Shown: positions 1-6,837, counted from the first letter of the stretch. The stretch: DNA of 7,220 bases from Mageeibacillus sp. UBA1257 (GCA_002308775.1 DBVT01000010.1:1-7220), one strand, 5' to 3'. Notes: generated by a model not told the origin, from the sequence alone. Numbers and translations: made by a program.

Positions 1-199
1 CTCTGACCTCGTTCGCCATTTTACCGGCTGCCGGTCTTTCCTCGCTGCTGAGTTCGCTCATGCTTCTTAAAACGCCCGTCATGGCGCCTTTTTTACCCAG
101 GAACTGGACTCTGAGTTCTTCAATGGCAGCGGGATCGAAGCTCTTTTTGATCGTCTCCTCAAACTTTTCCTTGATTTTTTGCAATTCGTCTTTGAACAT
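1..199 (-). CDS. pheS: Phenylalanyl-tRNA synthetase alpha subunit, N-terminal part (cut by window edge)
   Basis: PheS is the catalytic alpha chain of the (alpha-beta)2 cytoplasmic enzyme that charges tRNA-Phe. Only the first 66 codons are present; the gene runs off the left edge. The visible part is the N-terminal coiled-coil arm that contacts tRNA. It carries the family's characteristic run RVQFLGKKGAMTG (about residues 30-42) followed by LSSEERPAAGKMANEV, which matches bacterial PheS closely. The ATG at 199-197 is preceded by GGGAGG at 212-207 with a 7-base gap, which fixes the start. The gene is under a phenylalanine T-box leader immediately upstream, which independently supports the identity. 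pheT would be expected downstream, outside the window. The catalytic domain motifs lie outside the window. Confidence 0.95.
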   Translation of the reverse strand, partial: MFKDELQKIKEKFEETIKKSFDPAAIEELRVQFLGKKGAMTGVLRSMSELSSEERPAAGKMANEVR

Positions 200-214
200 T
201 TTCTTTCCTCCCAG

Positions 215-252
215 AAATTAAAAATCCCGACGCGCCTCATGACGCATCGGGA
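215..252 (-). terminator. T-box intrinsic terminator (regulated)
   Basis: Reading the minus strand, TCCCGATGCGTC (252-241) pairs with GGCGCGTCGGGA (236-225) around an ATGA loop. This gives a 12-bp stem with two G-U pairs, followed by TTTTTAATTT. The 5' arm overlaps the CGTCCC needed for the antiterminator, so the two structures exclude each other. It ends just before the pheS ribosome site. Confidence 0.92.
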
Positions 253-518
253 CGAATATTCTCCGCGGTACCACCCGTTTTCTCACCCCTCTCAGGCACT
301 TTTGACGCCTTTTCGGGATGAACACTCTCAAGATATAACGGTCTTCCCCGTCTTCCCCTACTCCGGACCGGCTTTTTGCAAGATCGGCCGTTTAAGGGAA
401 GCGGCTCCGGAGTGAATATGCAATGTCCTCATTTCAGACGCTCTCACCTTGCCGCCTTCTCTGTAAAATGCAAAACGAATGCCCTCTCTCCATCACTGCC
501 TTTGATATTCGGTTTAGG
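215..518 (-). promoter_or_regulatory. Phenylalanine T-box riboswitch leader of pheS
   Basis: On the minus strand this leader has the parts of a T-box in order. First comes a Stem I region with the AGAGAAGG...GGTGAGAG distal elements (about 463-441). Next is a specifier-loop segment reading TTC-ACTCCGGAGC, with UUC (Phe) at 416-414. Then comes the T-box sequence GGGTGGTACCGCGG at 276-263. The UGGU in it would pair with a tRNA 3' end whose discriminator base is A, as is usual for tRNA-Phe. A CGTCCC segment at 254-249 can pair with the GGG of the T-box to form the antiterminator; the same bases belong to the terminator stem. Uncharged tRNA-Phe is expected to stabilise the antiterminator and allow pheS transcription. 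The 5' limit is estimated from the promoter, and the internal Stem II/III folds were not resolved. Confidence 0.93.
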
Positions 519-524
519 ATTAAT

Positions 525-552
525 ATTATACATATCTTTTTCGAAAAGTCAA
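525..552 (-). promoter_or_regulatory. Sigma70-type promoter for the pheS T-box leader
   Basis: On the minus strand, TTGACT (552-547) and TATAAT (530-525) are separated by 16 bases. That is 5/6 and 6/6 matches to the vegetative consensus. Transcription would start near 518, giving a leader of about 320 nucleotides, a normal length for a T-box leader. Confidence 0.75.
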
Positions 553-598
553 ATAAAAAAACGATATGTTTTGCGGCGCGGCACAGACGAACTTTTTG

Positions 599-628
599 TT
601 GACTTTTTGACCTTTGAGAAGGTATACT
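599..628 (+). promoter_or_regulatory. Probable promoter of the glycosidase operon
   Basis: TTGACT (599-604) and TATACT (623-628) are separated by 18 bases. A start near 635 would leave a 5' UTR of about 33 bases before the GH36 gene. It is divergent from the pheS promoter, with about 46 bases between the two -35 elements. An 8-base direct repeat ACTTTTTG (591-598 and 602-609, 11-base period) surrounds the -35 and might be a binding site or chance. Confidence 0.6.
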
Positions 629-667
629 TGAGACAGATGGAAAAAATGGTTTCGGAGGTATGAGGAA

Positions 668-2809
668 ATGAAAAAAGAGCTCGGTAAAACGTACAGAAAC
701 GTTTACTGCAGGCATGACAGATGTCCGGTTTTTTCTTACAGAACGGGGCTCACTGTTTACGAGGAATCTTTTATTGACGGAATGCTCGTCTCATCCGGTT
801 GGAACGCGGCGGGATACCCGCTCAACGTGCTCCAGCTGATCCCTTCCGGGATCGACCACAGGGAGTTCGCAGAGCCCCAGGCATTCAGGCTTGACGCGGA
901 CGGAGAAACGGCCGACAGTTTTCTCAAATTTGTCGGTTTTGAGACGGAAGAGTGCAGAAAAGGCACGCACGCGATGGTAAAACTCCTCTGCGAACACAAA
1001 AATCTCGAGATCGCGGTTCACACATATCTTGACGGAACGGCGTGTTTCACCCGTTCGATCGAGGTAAAAAACAAAGGCGACAAGGCAGTCGCGATCAACA
1101 GATTCGCTGTTATGTCAGGCGGTCTCGAAGTTCTCGGAGATTATCACACTCTCGCAGACGGACACAACGCGGATGAGATATACACGCTCGGTTATTTCGA
1201 CTCCACGGCATGGGGAAAAGAAGGCAATTTCGGCTGGCATACGCTGCAACAGGATAAAACGGTATTTTCGGGCAGATTTTTACGCTCGAGACACCGCCAT
1301 CCGATGTTCATACTGAAAAACAAAGTAATGGGCACGACATGGATCGCCCAGCTTGCGTGGAGCGCAGGCTACGATTTTTCTTTCGATTACAATTCGGCGC
1401 CTGAGGAATTCCGCACGAAGCTCGCGTTTTCGATGGATATGACATCTCACTCCCCTATGCTCCTTCTCGAGCCGGGAGAGACTTTTATGTCGCCTGAAGT
1501 ATACATCGGAATAGTCAGCGGAGACGAAGACGACGCGGTGAACGCGATGAACGAGCACCTCAGAAGATCTGTATTTTACGAGACGGAGGAGATCACATCG
1601 AAGATGCTCGTAGGAGCCGGAATGGGAGCGGAACACGATATGCTCGTTTCGACTACGAAAAAATATATGGAGCAGATGGCATATATCGGATGCGACGTTT
1701 TCATAGTTGACGCAGGATGGTATACGGAGCCCTTCGGAAATATCTGGACGCGCATCGGAGACTGGCACCCGAACGAAAAACGATACCCTAACGGCATATC
1801 TGAGATCTCCGATTACTGTCACAGCCTCGGAATGAAATTCGGCCTTTGGATGGAGTCAGAGAGGATCGCAGCGAGCGAGATCGCCGAAAAGCATCCTGAC
1901 TGGTTCCCGGTAAGCAGAGGAGGCGGCACGATCGGAACATTCATAGATCTGACGAATGAAGACGCTTTCAACTGGGTCAGATCAGAGATCGAACGCGTTA
2001 TAAGAGAATACAAACTGGACCTCTTCCGCGTCGATTACAACGTCGACACAGACACGCTCCTCGGATACAAAGATAAAAACGGCAGAAAAGAATTCAACAC
2101 ATTGAGGCACGTAAAAGCCGTTTACAGGCTCTACAGCGAGATCAGAAAAGAATTCCCCGATGTGATTTTCGAAAACTGCGCAGGAGGAGGCGGAAGAACC
2201 GACCTCGGACACATAGTCAATTTCAACCACACATGGGTGTCCGACAACCAGACGGCTCCGAGATCTTTTTACATCACGAACGGCATGAGCATGGCGATAC
2301 CGCCCGAGAGAGTTGACAGGCTTGTTGCGGGAATGGGCTGCCACACATATGCATCGCTCGATTTCCAGATGAGGAACGCTATGTTCGGACACATCTCGAT
2401 GAACGTCTTCTCGCCGCCCGATGCAGAGGACAACCTTCAGCAGCTCGATTTCATCAAGCACAGTATCGATCTTTACAAAGAGATCGCTCGTCCGATGCTT
2501 CCGACGTGCAGGATATATCACCACACTCCTTCCACAAAAGAGATTCAGGACGGCGGATTCGGAATAATCGAAAACGCGTCGCCTGAGGGAGATGTGTCGA
2601 TGATCGGTATTTTTACCTTCCCGTGCGCAAAAACAGATACGGTGACAGTCTATCCGAGAGGTATCACAGCTGACGGAAATTATGAGGTCTATTTTGACAA
2701 TACGCGCTCGAAGGGTGTCAGATCGGGAACAGATATCATAAACAGCGGCATAAGAGTCCGCATTTCTTCAGTCATGTCGAGCGAACTTATAGTGCTGAAA
2801 AAAGTGTGA
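668..2809 (+). CDS. GH36-type alpha-galactosidase-like glycosidase (cytoplasmic)
   Basis: A 713-residue protein, within the usual 700-750 of bacterial GH36 enzymes, which release terminal alpha-linked galactose (some members alpha-GalNAc) with retention. It has three regions: an N-terminal beta-sandwich (about 1-300), a TIM barrel (about 310-600) and a C-terminal beta domain (about 615-713). Barrel motifs are FIVDAGWY (345-352), GDW (364-366), GMKFGLWMESE (388-398), FRVDYN (453-458) with likely nucleophile D456, ENCAGGGGRTDLG (502-514), and HTWVSDN (521-527) with likely acid/base D526. The usual DDGW and KWDMN forms are replaced by DAGW and RVDYN, so strict alpha-galactosidase specificity is not assured. 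There is no signal peptide, so the enzyme should act in the cytoplasm on imported oligosaccharides. The ATG at 668 follows GGAGG at 654-658 with a 9-base gap. It is the first gene of an operon with the GH5-like lipoprotein 56 bases downstream. Confidence 0.88.
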   Translation: MKKELGKTYRNVYCRHDRCPVFSYRTGLTVYEESFIDGMLVSSGWNAAGYPLNVLQLIPSGIDHREFAEPQAFRLDADGETADSFLKFVGFETEECRKGTHAMVKLLCEHKNLEIAVHTYLDGTACFTRSIEVKNKGDKAVAINRFAVMSGGLEVLGDYHTLADGHNADEIYTLGYFDSTAWGKEGNFGWHTLQQDKTVFSGRFLRSRHRHPMFILKNKVMGTTWIAQLAWSAGYDFSFDYNSAPEEFRTKLAFSMDMTSHSPMLLLEPGETFMSPEVYIGIVSGDEDDAVNAMNEHLRRSVFYETEEITSKMLVGAGMGAEHDMLVSTTKKYMEQMAYIGCDVFIVDAGWYTEPFGNIWTRIGDWHPNEKRYPNGISEISDYCHSLGMKFGLWMESERIAASEIAEKHPDWFPVSRGGGTIGTFIDLTNEDAFNWVRSEIERVIREYKLDLFRVDYNVDTDTLLGYKDKNGRKEFNTLRHVKAVYRLYSEIRKEFPDVIFENCAGGGGRTDLGHIVNFNHTWVSDNQTAPRSFYITNGMSMAIPPERVDRLVAGMGCHTYASLDFQMRNAMFGHISMNVFSPPDAEDNLQQLDFIKHSIDLYKEIARPMLPTCRIYHHTPSTKEIQDGGFGIIENASPEGDVSMIGIFTFPCAKTDTVTVYPRGITADGNYEVYFDNTRSKGVRSGTDIINSGIRVRISSVMSSELIVLKKV
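694..708. promoter_or_regulatory. Possible LacI/GalR-type operator inside the start of the GH36 gene
   Basis: CAGAAACGTTTACTG contains the perfect palindrome AAACGTTT (697-704), centred on CG as in LacI-family operators, with near-symmetric CAG/CTG flanks offset by one base. A second AAACGT lies exactly 10 bases upstream (687-692). It would lie about 60 bases after the predicted transcription start. It matches a catabolite-responsive (cre) consensus only partly. It lies in coding sequence and may be chance; no regulator gene is in the window. Confidence 0.2.
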
Positions 2810-2854
2810 TCCGGCACTGTTTTATATTATTAAAAATCATTCAATGCCCGAAAA

Positions 2855-2859
2855 GGAGG
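2855..2859 (+). promoter_or_regulatory. Ribosome binding site that fixes the lipoprotein start
   Basis: GGAGG stands 6 bases before the ATG at 2866. The same reading frame is open back to a GTG at 2806 that overlaps the GH36 stop, but that GTG has no suitable site and would put a hydrophilic stretch before the signal peptide. The ATG at 2866 is therefore the start. Confidence 0.9.
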
Positions 2860-2865
2860 ATAAAA

Positions 2866-4653
2866 ATGAAAAAGAATTTGGTACGGGTACTTATTGCGAT
2901 CCTGGCGGGAGCGCTGCTTGTCACGGGATGCGCATCGCCGAAAACAGATCCGAATCCTACGGAAGAACCCACTCCCGAACAGGTAAAATTGGGGCTCCAC
3001 GTCGAATCTGACGGAACTATAACTTTAAACGGCTCCCCTTATTACGGCTTCGGCACGAACTGGCACGGAGTCTTCCAGAGATTCCTCGGAAATACGAACA
3101 TAGATCTCACAAAATATTTTGAAGCGCTGAGAGACGGAATACCGTACTTCAGATTTATGTGCGGCGAATTTTACTCGAGCGGAGTGTGGAGATATGTGTA
3201 CGATAAGGACGCGTATTTTTACGCGATGGATGCGCTCGTTGCGACTGCTGAAAAGTATCATATCGGGCTAATACCGTCGTTGATGTGGAACTACAGCGTA
3301 TTTTATGAGTATTACGGCGAAAAACCTGCTGACGCGCTCGGCGATCCGGAGGCAAAGGGAACGAAGCTGATGATACAGTATGTCACTGATGTCGTGACGA
3401 GATACAAGGACTCCCCCGCGATCTGGGCATGGGAGTACGGAAACGAGGGCAACCTTTCTGCTGACAGAGGAAACGGCTCTTCGATCCAGCTCGGGAACCA
3501 GTACAGGTTATTCGCCGAGACAGTGCGTAAAATAGACGACTACAGAATGATCTTAACAGGCGATTCGAGCATTTTCGAGTGTTCACATGCTCTTAGAACG
3601 ACGGGAAAATGGGAGCCTATCGACACACCGGAACAGAGGATAGAAACGCTGAAGATCTTAAATCCCGATCCCGTAAACTGCATCGAAACGCATATCTACG
3701 GACATGCTGACACATACCAGAGAGTCGAGCTCGTAGCGACAGATATGGAGATCGCGAAATCGCTCGGAAAGGGACTTTTCGTAGGCGAATACGGCCCCGG
3801 CTATTCCGAATGGGACAGGTTAAAAGGCGATGACATGGTCGCGAACTGGAACGACATCGTCGATATTATGCTCGCTGACGGAGTTCAGATGGCGGCTCAG
3901 TGGGGCTTCGGAAGATACGCCGAGCAGGCAGACGGAACGAGTATCGAGCTCGGCTTTGAAAACAATGTATACCAGAACGAATTTCAGTACGAGAGGCTGA
4001 AGAAAGTCAATGAGGACTTCATCGCGCAGGGCAAGAGCACAGCTCCCGAATACTGGGAAAAGACAACTCCTCTCCTTTACGGAACGGATGCCTGGAAGCT
4101 CGACGGAAGCGTTTACACCAACAGCAAAAACGACGCTGACCTTCTTAAGAACGTCGATATCACTGCCACCGGCCTCTGGGACGGAGACAGTAAAACGATC
4201 GAAGGAACAGCAAAGGCCAACAAGTGTGTTGTCGCAACAGAACTTGCTGACGGCACGATCGGTAAAGCCTTCAAATACTCTGTTGTAGGCGACTCGGGAC
4301 GCGCGTCGTTCCAGAACAGGTTCCTCCTCACGGACGCCGCGAAGGAAGCAGACATATCGCTCACAAAAGGCGGCACTTACACTCTTAAGATCAAGGCGAA
4401 ACTCACCTTCGGCGCGGGAGAAACATCCTTCAACGACGGCTCCACATGCAGGATCAAAGCGTCAAGCTCAGATAATTACATCGATATGACGGGAGACGGA
4501 CAGTGGCACGATTACACATATGTTTTCACAACGCCGACTTCCCTGGCGAAATGCAAGGTCCTGATCGGCGCCATCCTCTCTACGGTCAACGCCCCTGTCG
4601 GAACGGAGCTCATCATCTCGAATGTCGAACTGTACGAAGGTTCAGTCTCCTGA
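2866..4653 (+). CDS. Surface lipoprotein with GH5-like (clan GH-A) glycoside hydrolase domain and C-terminal carbohydrate-binding-like domain
   Basis: A 595-residue protein. Residues 1-22 form a type II signal peptide: charged MKKN start, hydrophobic core, lipobox VTGC with C22 lipidated after cleavage. A Pro/Glu/Thr-rich tether follows (about 23-39). The barrel (about 45-390) shows clan GH-A landmarks in order: R96 (YFRFMCGE), N193-E194 (WEYGNEG, likely acid/base E194), H276 and Y278 (ETHIYGH), E308 (FVGEYG, likely nucleophile) and W346 (AQWGFG). The NEG in place of the common NEP is unusual. A C-terminal region (about 430-592) ends in WHDYTYVFTTP...ELIISNVELYE, resembling the last strands of CBM4/9-type jelly-roll domains. 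It should act outside the cell as a polysaccharide hydrolase. Given the adjacent GH36 gene, beta-mannanase on galactomannan is plausible, but a glucanase or another GH5 activity cannot be excluded. A strong terminator follows. Confidence 0.8.
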   Translation: MKKNLVRVLIAILAGALLVTGCASPKTDPNPTEEPTPEQVKLGLHVESDGTITLNGSPYYGFGTNWHGVFQRFLGNTNIDLTKYFEALRDGIPYFRFMCGEFYSSGVWRYVYDKDAYFYAMDALVATAEKYHIGLIPSLMWNYSVFYEYYGEKPADALGDPEAKGTKLMIQYVTDVVTRYKDSPAIWAWEYGNEGNLSADRGNGSSIQLGNQYRLFAETVRKIDDYRMILTGDSSIFECSHALRTTGKWEPIDTPEQRIETLKILNPDPVNCIETHIYGHADTYQRVELVATDMEIAKSLGKGLFVGEYGPGYSEWDRLKGDDMVANWNDIVDIMLADGVQMAAQWGFGRYAEQADGTSIELGFENNVYQNEFQYERLKKVNEDFIAQGKSTAPEYWEKTTPLLYGTDAWKLDGSVYTNSKNDADLLKNVDITATGLWDGDSKTIEGTAKANKCVVATELADGTIGKAFKYSVVGDSGRASFQNRFLLTDAAKEADISLTKGGTYTLKIKAKLTFGAGETSFNDGSTCRIKASSSDNYIDMTGDGQWHDYTYVFTTPTSLAKCKVLIGAILSTVNAPVGTELIISNVELYEGSVS

Positions 4654-4675
4654 TGATATCAAGGTAAAATAAAAC

Positions 4676-4722
4676 GACCGCGAAGCCTTTTAACATCACT
4701 CCGGCTTCGCGGTCTTTATTTT
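4676..4722. terminator. Bidirectional intrinsic terminator between convergent genes
   Basis: GACCGCGAAGCC (4676-4687) pairs perfectly with GGCTTCGCGGTC (4703-4714) across a 15-base loop. The plus strand continues with TTTATTTT. The minus strand continues, after two bases, with the complementary T-rich TTTATTTT (complement of AAAATAAA at 4667-4674). It can end the glycosidase operon on one strand and purB-hisH on the other, so hisH is the last gene of its transcript. Confidence 0.93.
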
Positions 4723-4750
4723 GCATCATTATGATTCTGACAGGTCTTTT

Positions 4751-5362
4751 TTACAATTTCAGGAACTTTTCGAGCATTTTTATGCCTGTTTCGCCGCTTT
4801 TTTCAGGATGGAACTGGCACGCGATGATATTGTCCTTCTGAACTGCGCATATATATTTTTTGCCGAATGAAGTCTCCGCGCCTATGCATTCCCTCTTTTC
4901 GATCTCCTCTTCAGGCAGGTAAAAAGAATGCACGAAATACACGTATTTCCCTTTGAATCCGTCGAAAAATCCGTACGTTTCATCGAGCGAATTCCAGCCT
5001 ATTTGAGGGACTCTGATGCCCTTCTCCCTGTCCTCTTCGAACTTTCTGAATGTGCCTTTGAAAACTCCGAGACCTTCGACTCCGGGCGCTTCGTCGCTCG
5101 CTTCAAAAAGGAGCTGCATGCCGAGACATATCCCGAGGAACGGTTTGCCTGACAAAGCGGCGTTCCTGACTGTTTCGGAGAGTCCCGATTCGTTCAGCAT
5201 CCTCATCGCGTCGCCGAAGGAACCGACGCCCGGCAGGATCACTTTTCCCGCGCGTTTTATCTTTTTCGGATCGTCAGTTACAGCGGCGCGCTCTCCGAGA
5301 TATTTTAAAGCACCCGCCACATTTCTTAAATTTCCGGCACCGTAATCAACGACGCAAACCAT
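4751..5362 (-). CDS. hisH: Imidazole glycerol phosphate synthase, glutamine amidotransferase subunit
   Basis: HisH hydrolyses glutamine and passes ammonia to HisF, which converts PRFAR to imidazole glycerol phosphate (histidine pathway) and AICAR. The 203-residue product is the usual length for this class I amidotransferase. Visible motifs are the N-terminal VVDYGAGNL (4-12), the PGVGSFGDAM oxyanion region (44-53), the nucleophile elbow GICLGMQLL with C79, PQIGWN (119-124), YFVHSFY (142-148), and QFHPEKSG with H185 and E187 completing the triad. All catalytic residues are present. The ATG at 5362 is chosen over an upstream TTG at 5380 because AAGGAT (5374-5369) sits 6 bases before it and the protein then starts exactly at the family's first strand. 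It lies 36 bases after purB and just before a terminator. hisF, hisA or other his genes are not adjacent, which is unusual. Confidence 0.95.
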   Translation of the reverse strand: MVCVVDYGAGNLRNVAGALKYLGERAAVTDDPKKIKRAGKVILPGVGSFGDAMRMLNESGLSETVRNAALSGKPFLGICLGMQLLFEASDEAPGVEGLGVFKGTFRKFEEDREKGIRVPQIGWNSLDETYGFFDGFKGKYVYFVHSFYLPEEEIEKRECIGAETSFGKKYICAVQKDNIIACQFHPEKSGETGIKMLEKFLKL

Positions 5363-5368
5363 TTTGTT

Positions 5369-5374
5369 ATCCTT
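5369..5374 (-). promoter_or_regulatory. Ribosome binding site of hisH
   Basis: AAGGAT on the minus strand, 6 bases before the ATG at 5362, within the 36-base purB-hisH gap. It lies downstream of the alternative TTG at 5380, which argues that the longer reading is not used. No separate promoter was evident in this short gap, so hisH probably depends on the purB transcript. Confidence 0.7.
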
Positions 5375-5398
5375 TCGCAAAGTGAATCGTGCAAAATA

Positions 5399-6829
5399 TC
5401 ACACGTTGAGTTTTGCTGTCATTCCGAGAAGGTCATTGTTCTTTCTGACGACTGTCCTTCTGATCTTCCGTACGTATTCCGCTGTCTGCGAAGGCGCTCT
5501 TCCCACATATTTTTTCGCGTCCATAGTCTTTTCAAGCTCTTCCTTCGTCATTTTAAAAGCGTCGTCGGAGGCGATCCTGTCGATCAGGTCGTTCGGAAGC
5601 CCTTTTTCTTTTACCGTCTTTGCGGCCTGCATCGAATGCTCTCTTATCCGCTCGTGCAGCTCCTGCCTGTCTCCTCCTCTTAAAACGGCATCCATCAGTA
5701 TGTTCTCCGTAGCCATGAAGGGCAGTTCCCTCTCGATATGTGACGCGATGACCTTCGGATAAACGACAAGTCCTTCCGCGACATTGAGATATATATTCAG
5801 TATCGCGTCAGTCGCGAGGAATGCTTCCGCTATGCTTATCCTTCTGTTTGCGGAATCGTCAAGCGTCCTCTCAAGCCACTGCTCGGAAGCTGTCATATAC
5901 GGATTTTGGAGGTCAGCGATAACATATCTCGCAAGCGAAGTCATTCTCTCCGAGCGCATCGGATTTCTTTTGTAAGCCATTGCGGACGAGCCGATCTGGT
6001 TCTTTTCAAACGGTTCTTCAATTTCCTTGAGGCTCTGTAAAAGCCTTATATCGTTCGCGAATTTGTGGGCGGACTGGGCGATCCCCGCGAGGACCGAAAT
6101 GATCTGGGCGTCCGTTTTACGCGGATAAGTCTGGCCGGAAACGTCGAAGACCCTGTCGTATCCCATCTTCTGAGCAACTAAAATGTCGAGTTTTTTGACC
6201 TTCTCCTCATCGCCGTTAAAAAGCTCCATAAAACTCGCCTGCGTGCCCGTCGTGCCCTTGGAACCGAGAAGCTTTTTGCTTGCGAGTCTTGCGCAGAGGT
6301 CCTCATAATCTATTACGAGATCCTGGAGCCACAAAGTTGCCCTTTTGCCCACTGTCGTGAGCTGCGCAGGCTGAAAGTGCGTATAACCGAGCATCGGCAT
6401 ATCCTTGTATTTCATTGCGAAATCGCAAAGAGCGTTTATTACGTTGACGAGTTTCTTTTTTACTGTTTCGAGCGCCTCGTACATCACTATGAGGTCTGTA
6501 TTGTCTCCGACATAGCACGATGTCGCGCCGAGATGGATGATCGGTTTTGCGTCGGGACACTGCTCTCCGAAGGCGTATACATGGGACATCACATCGTGTC
6601 TTACGACCTTCTCGCGAGCCTCTGCCACTTCGAAGTTTATATCGTCTACTTTTTCCTTCATCTGTGCGATCTGTTTGTCCGTTATCGGAAGCCCGAGCTC
6701 CTTTTCGCTCTCGGCAAGAGCTACCCAAAGCCTTCTCCACGTGCTGAATTTTTTCTGTTCTGAGAAAATATATTTCATCTCGCTTCCCGAATACCTCGTG
6801 TTCAGCGGACTTTCGTAAATATCATGCAT
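5399..6829 (-). CDS. purB: Adenylosuccinate lyase, long form resembling the animal enzyme
   Basis: PurB acts twice in purine synthesis: SAICAR to AICAR plus fumarate, and adenylosuccinate to AMP plus fumarate; it works as a cytoplasmic homotetramer. The 476-residue product belongs to the fumarase/aspartase superfamily. Motifs in order: YESPLNTRYSGSEM (5-18), RHDVMSHV with H78 (77-84), HLGATSCYVGDNTDL (99-113), YTHFQPAQLTTVGKR with catalytic-type H151 (149-163), KGTTGTQASF (191-200), the superfamily signature loop IGSSAMAYKRNP with the S281/S282 pair (279-290), ERTLDDSANRR (320-330) and ELPFMATENI (368-377). These segments match human ADSL more closely than the shorter B. subtilis-type PurB. 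The usual Pro in SSAMPYK is Ala285 here. The ATG at 6829 is preferred over a GTG at 6838 because of the GAGGGG site at 6843-6838. It is the first gene of a purB-hisH unit. Confidence 0.96.
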   Translation of the reverse strand: MHDIYESPLNTRYSGSEMKYIFSEQKKFSTWRRLWVALAESEKELGLPITDKQIAQMKEKVDDINFEVAEAREKVVRHDVMSHVYAFGEQCPDAKPIIHLGATSCYVGDNTDLIVMYEALETVKKKLVNVINALCDFAMKYKDMPMLGYTHFQPAQLTTVGKRATLWLQDLVIDYEDLCARLASKKLLGSKGTTGTQASFMELFNGDEEKVKKLDILVAQKMGYDRVFDVSGQTYPRKTDAQIISVLAGIAQSAHKFANDIRLLQSLKEIEEPFEKNQIGSSAMAYKRNPMRSERMTSLARYVIADLQNPYMTASEQWLERTLDDSANRRISIAEAFLATDAILNIYLNVAEGLVVYPKVIASHIERELPFMATENILMDAVLRGGDRQELHERIREHSMQAAKTVKEKGLPNDLIDRIASDDAFKMTKEELEKTMDAKKYVGRAPSQTAEYVRKIRRTVVRKNNDLLGMTAKLNV

Positions 6830-6837
6830 GCGAAACA

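Noticed and set aside
179..415. Plus-strand open frame of 78 codons over the pheS start and T-box
   Set aside because: It is antisense to the terminator, antiterminator and specifier region of the leader; its composition reflects those RNA elements.
376..663. Plus-strand open frame of 95 codons upstream of the GH36 gene
   Set aside because: It runs through the T-box leader and both divergent promoters, has no recognisable domain, and its first ATG lacks a convincing ribosome site. The region is explained by regulatory DNA.
1280..1822. Minus-strand open frame of 180 codons inside the GH36 gene
   Set aside because: It is antisense to the conserved GH36 barrel motifs, has an Arg/Val/His-rich composition typical of a shadow frame and no ribosome site or domain.
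1982..2524. Minus-strand open frame of 180 codons inside the GH36 gene
   Set aside because: It is antisense to the nucleophile and acid/base region of GH36, with no recognisable motif; long frames opposite conserved genes are common.
2806..2865. Extended GTG start for the lipoprotein overlapping the GH36 stop
   Set aside because: Using GTG 2806 would add 20 residues ahead of a perfect lipoprotein signal peptide; GGAGG at 2855-2859 clearly serves the ATG at 2866.
4928..5345. Plus-strand open frames opposite hisH
   Set aside because: They are antisense to well-conserved HisH motifs and have no independent signals.
6303..6740. Minus-strand open frame of 145 codons within purB
   Set aside because: It is a different reading frame of the same strand as purB, Arg-rich and without known motifs; purB is certain here.
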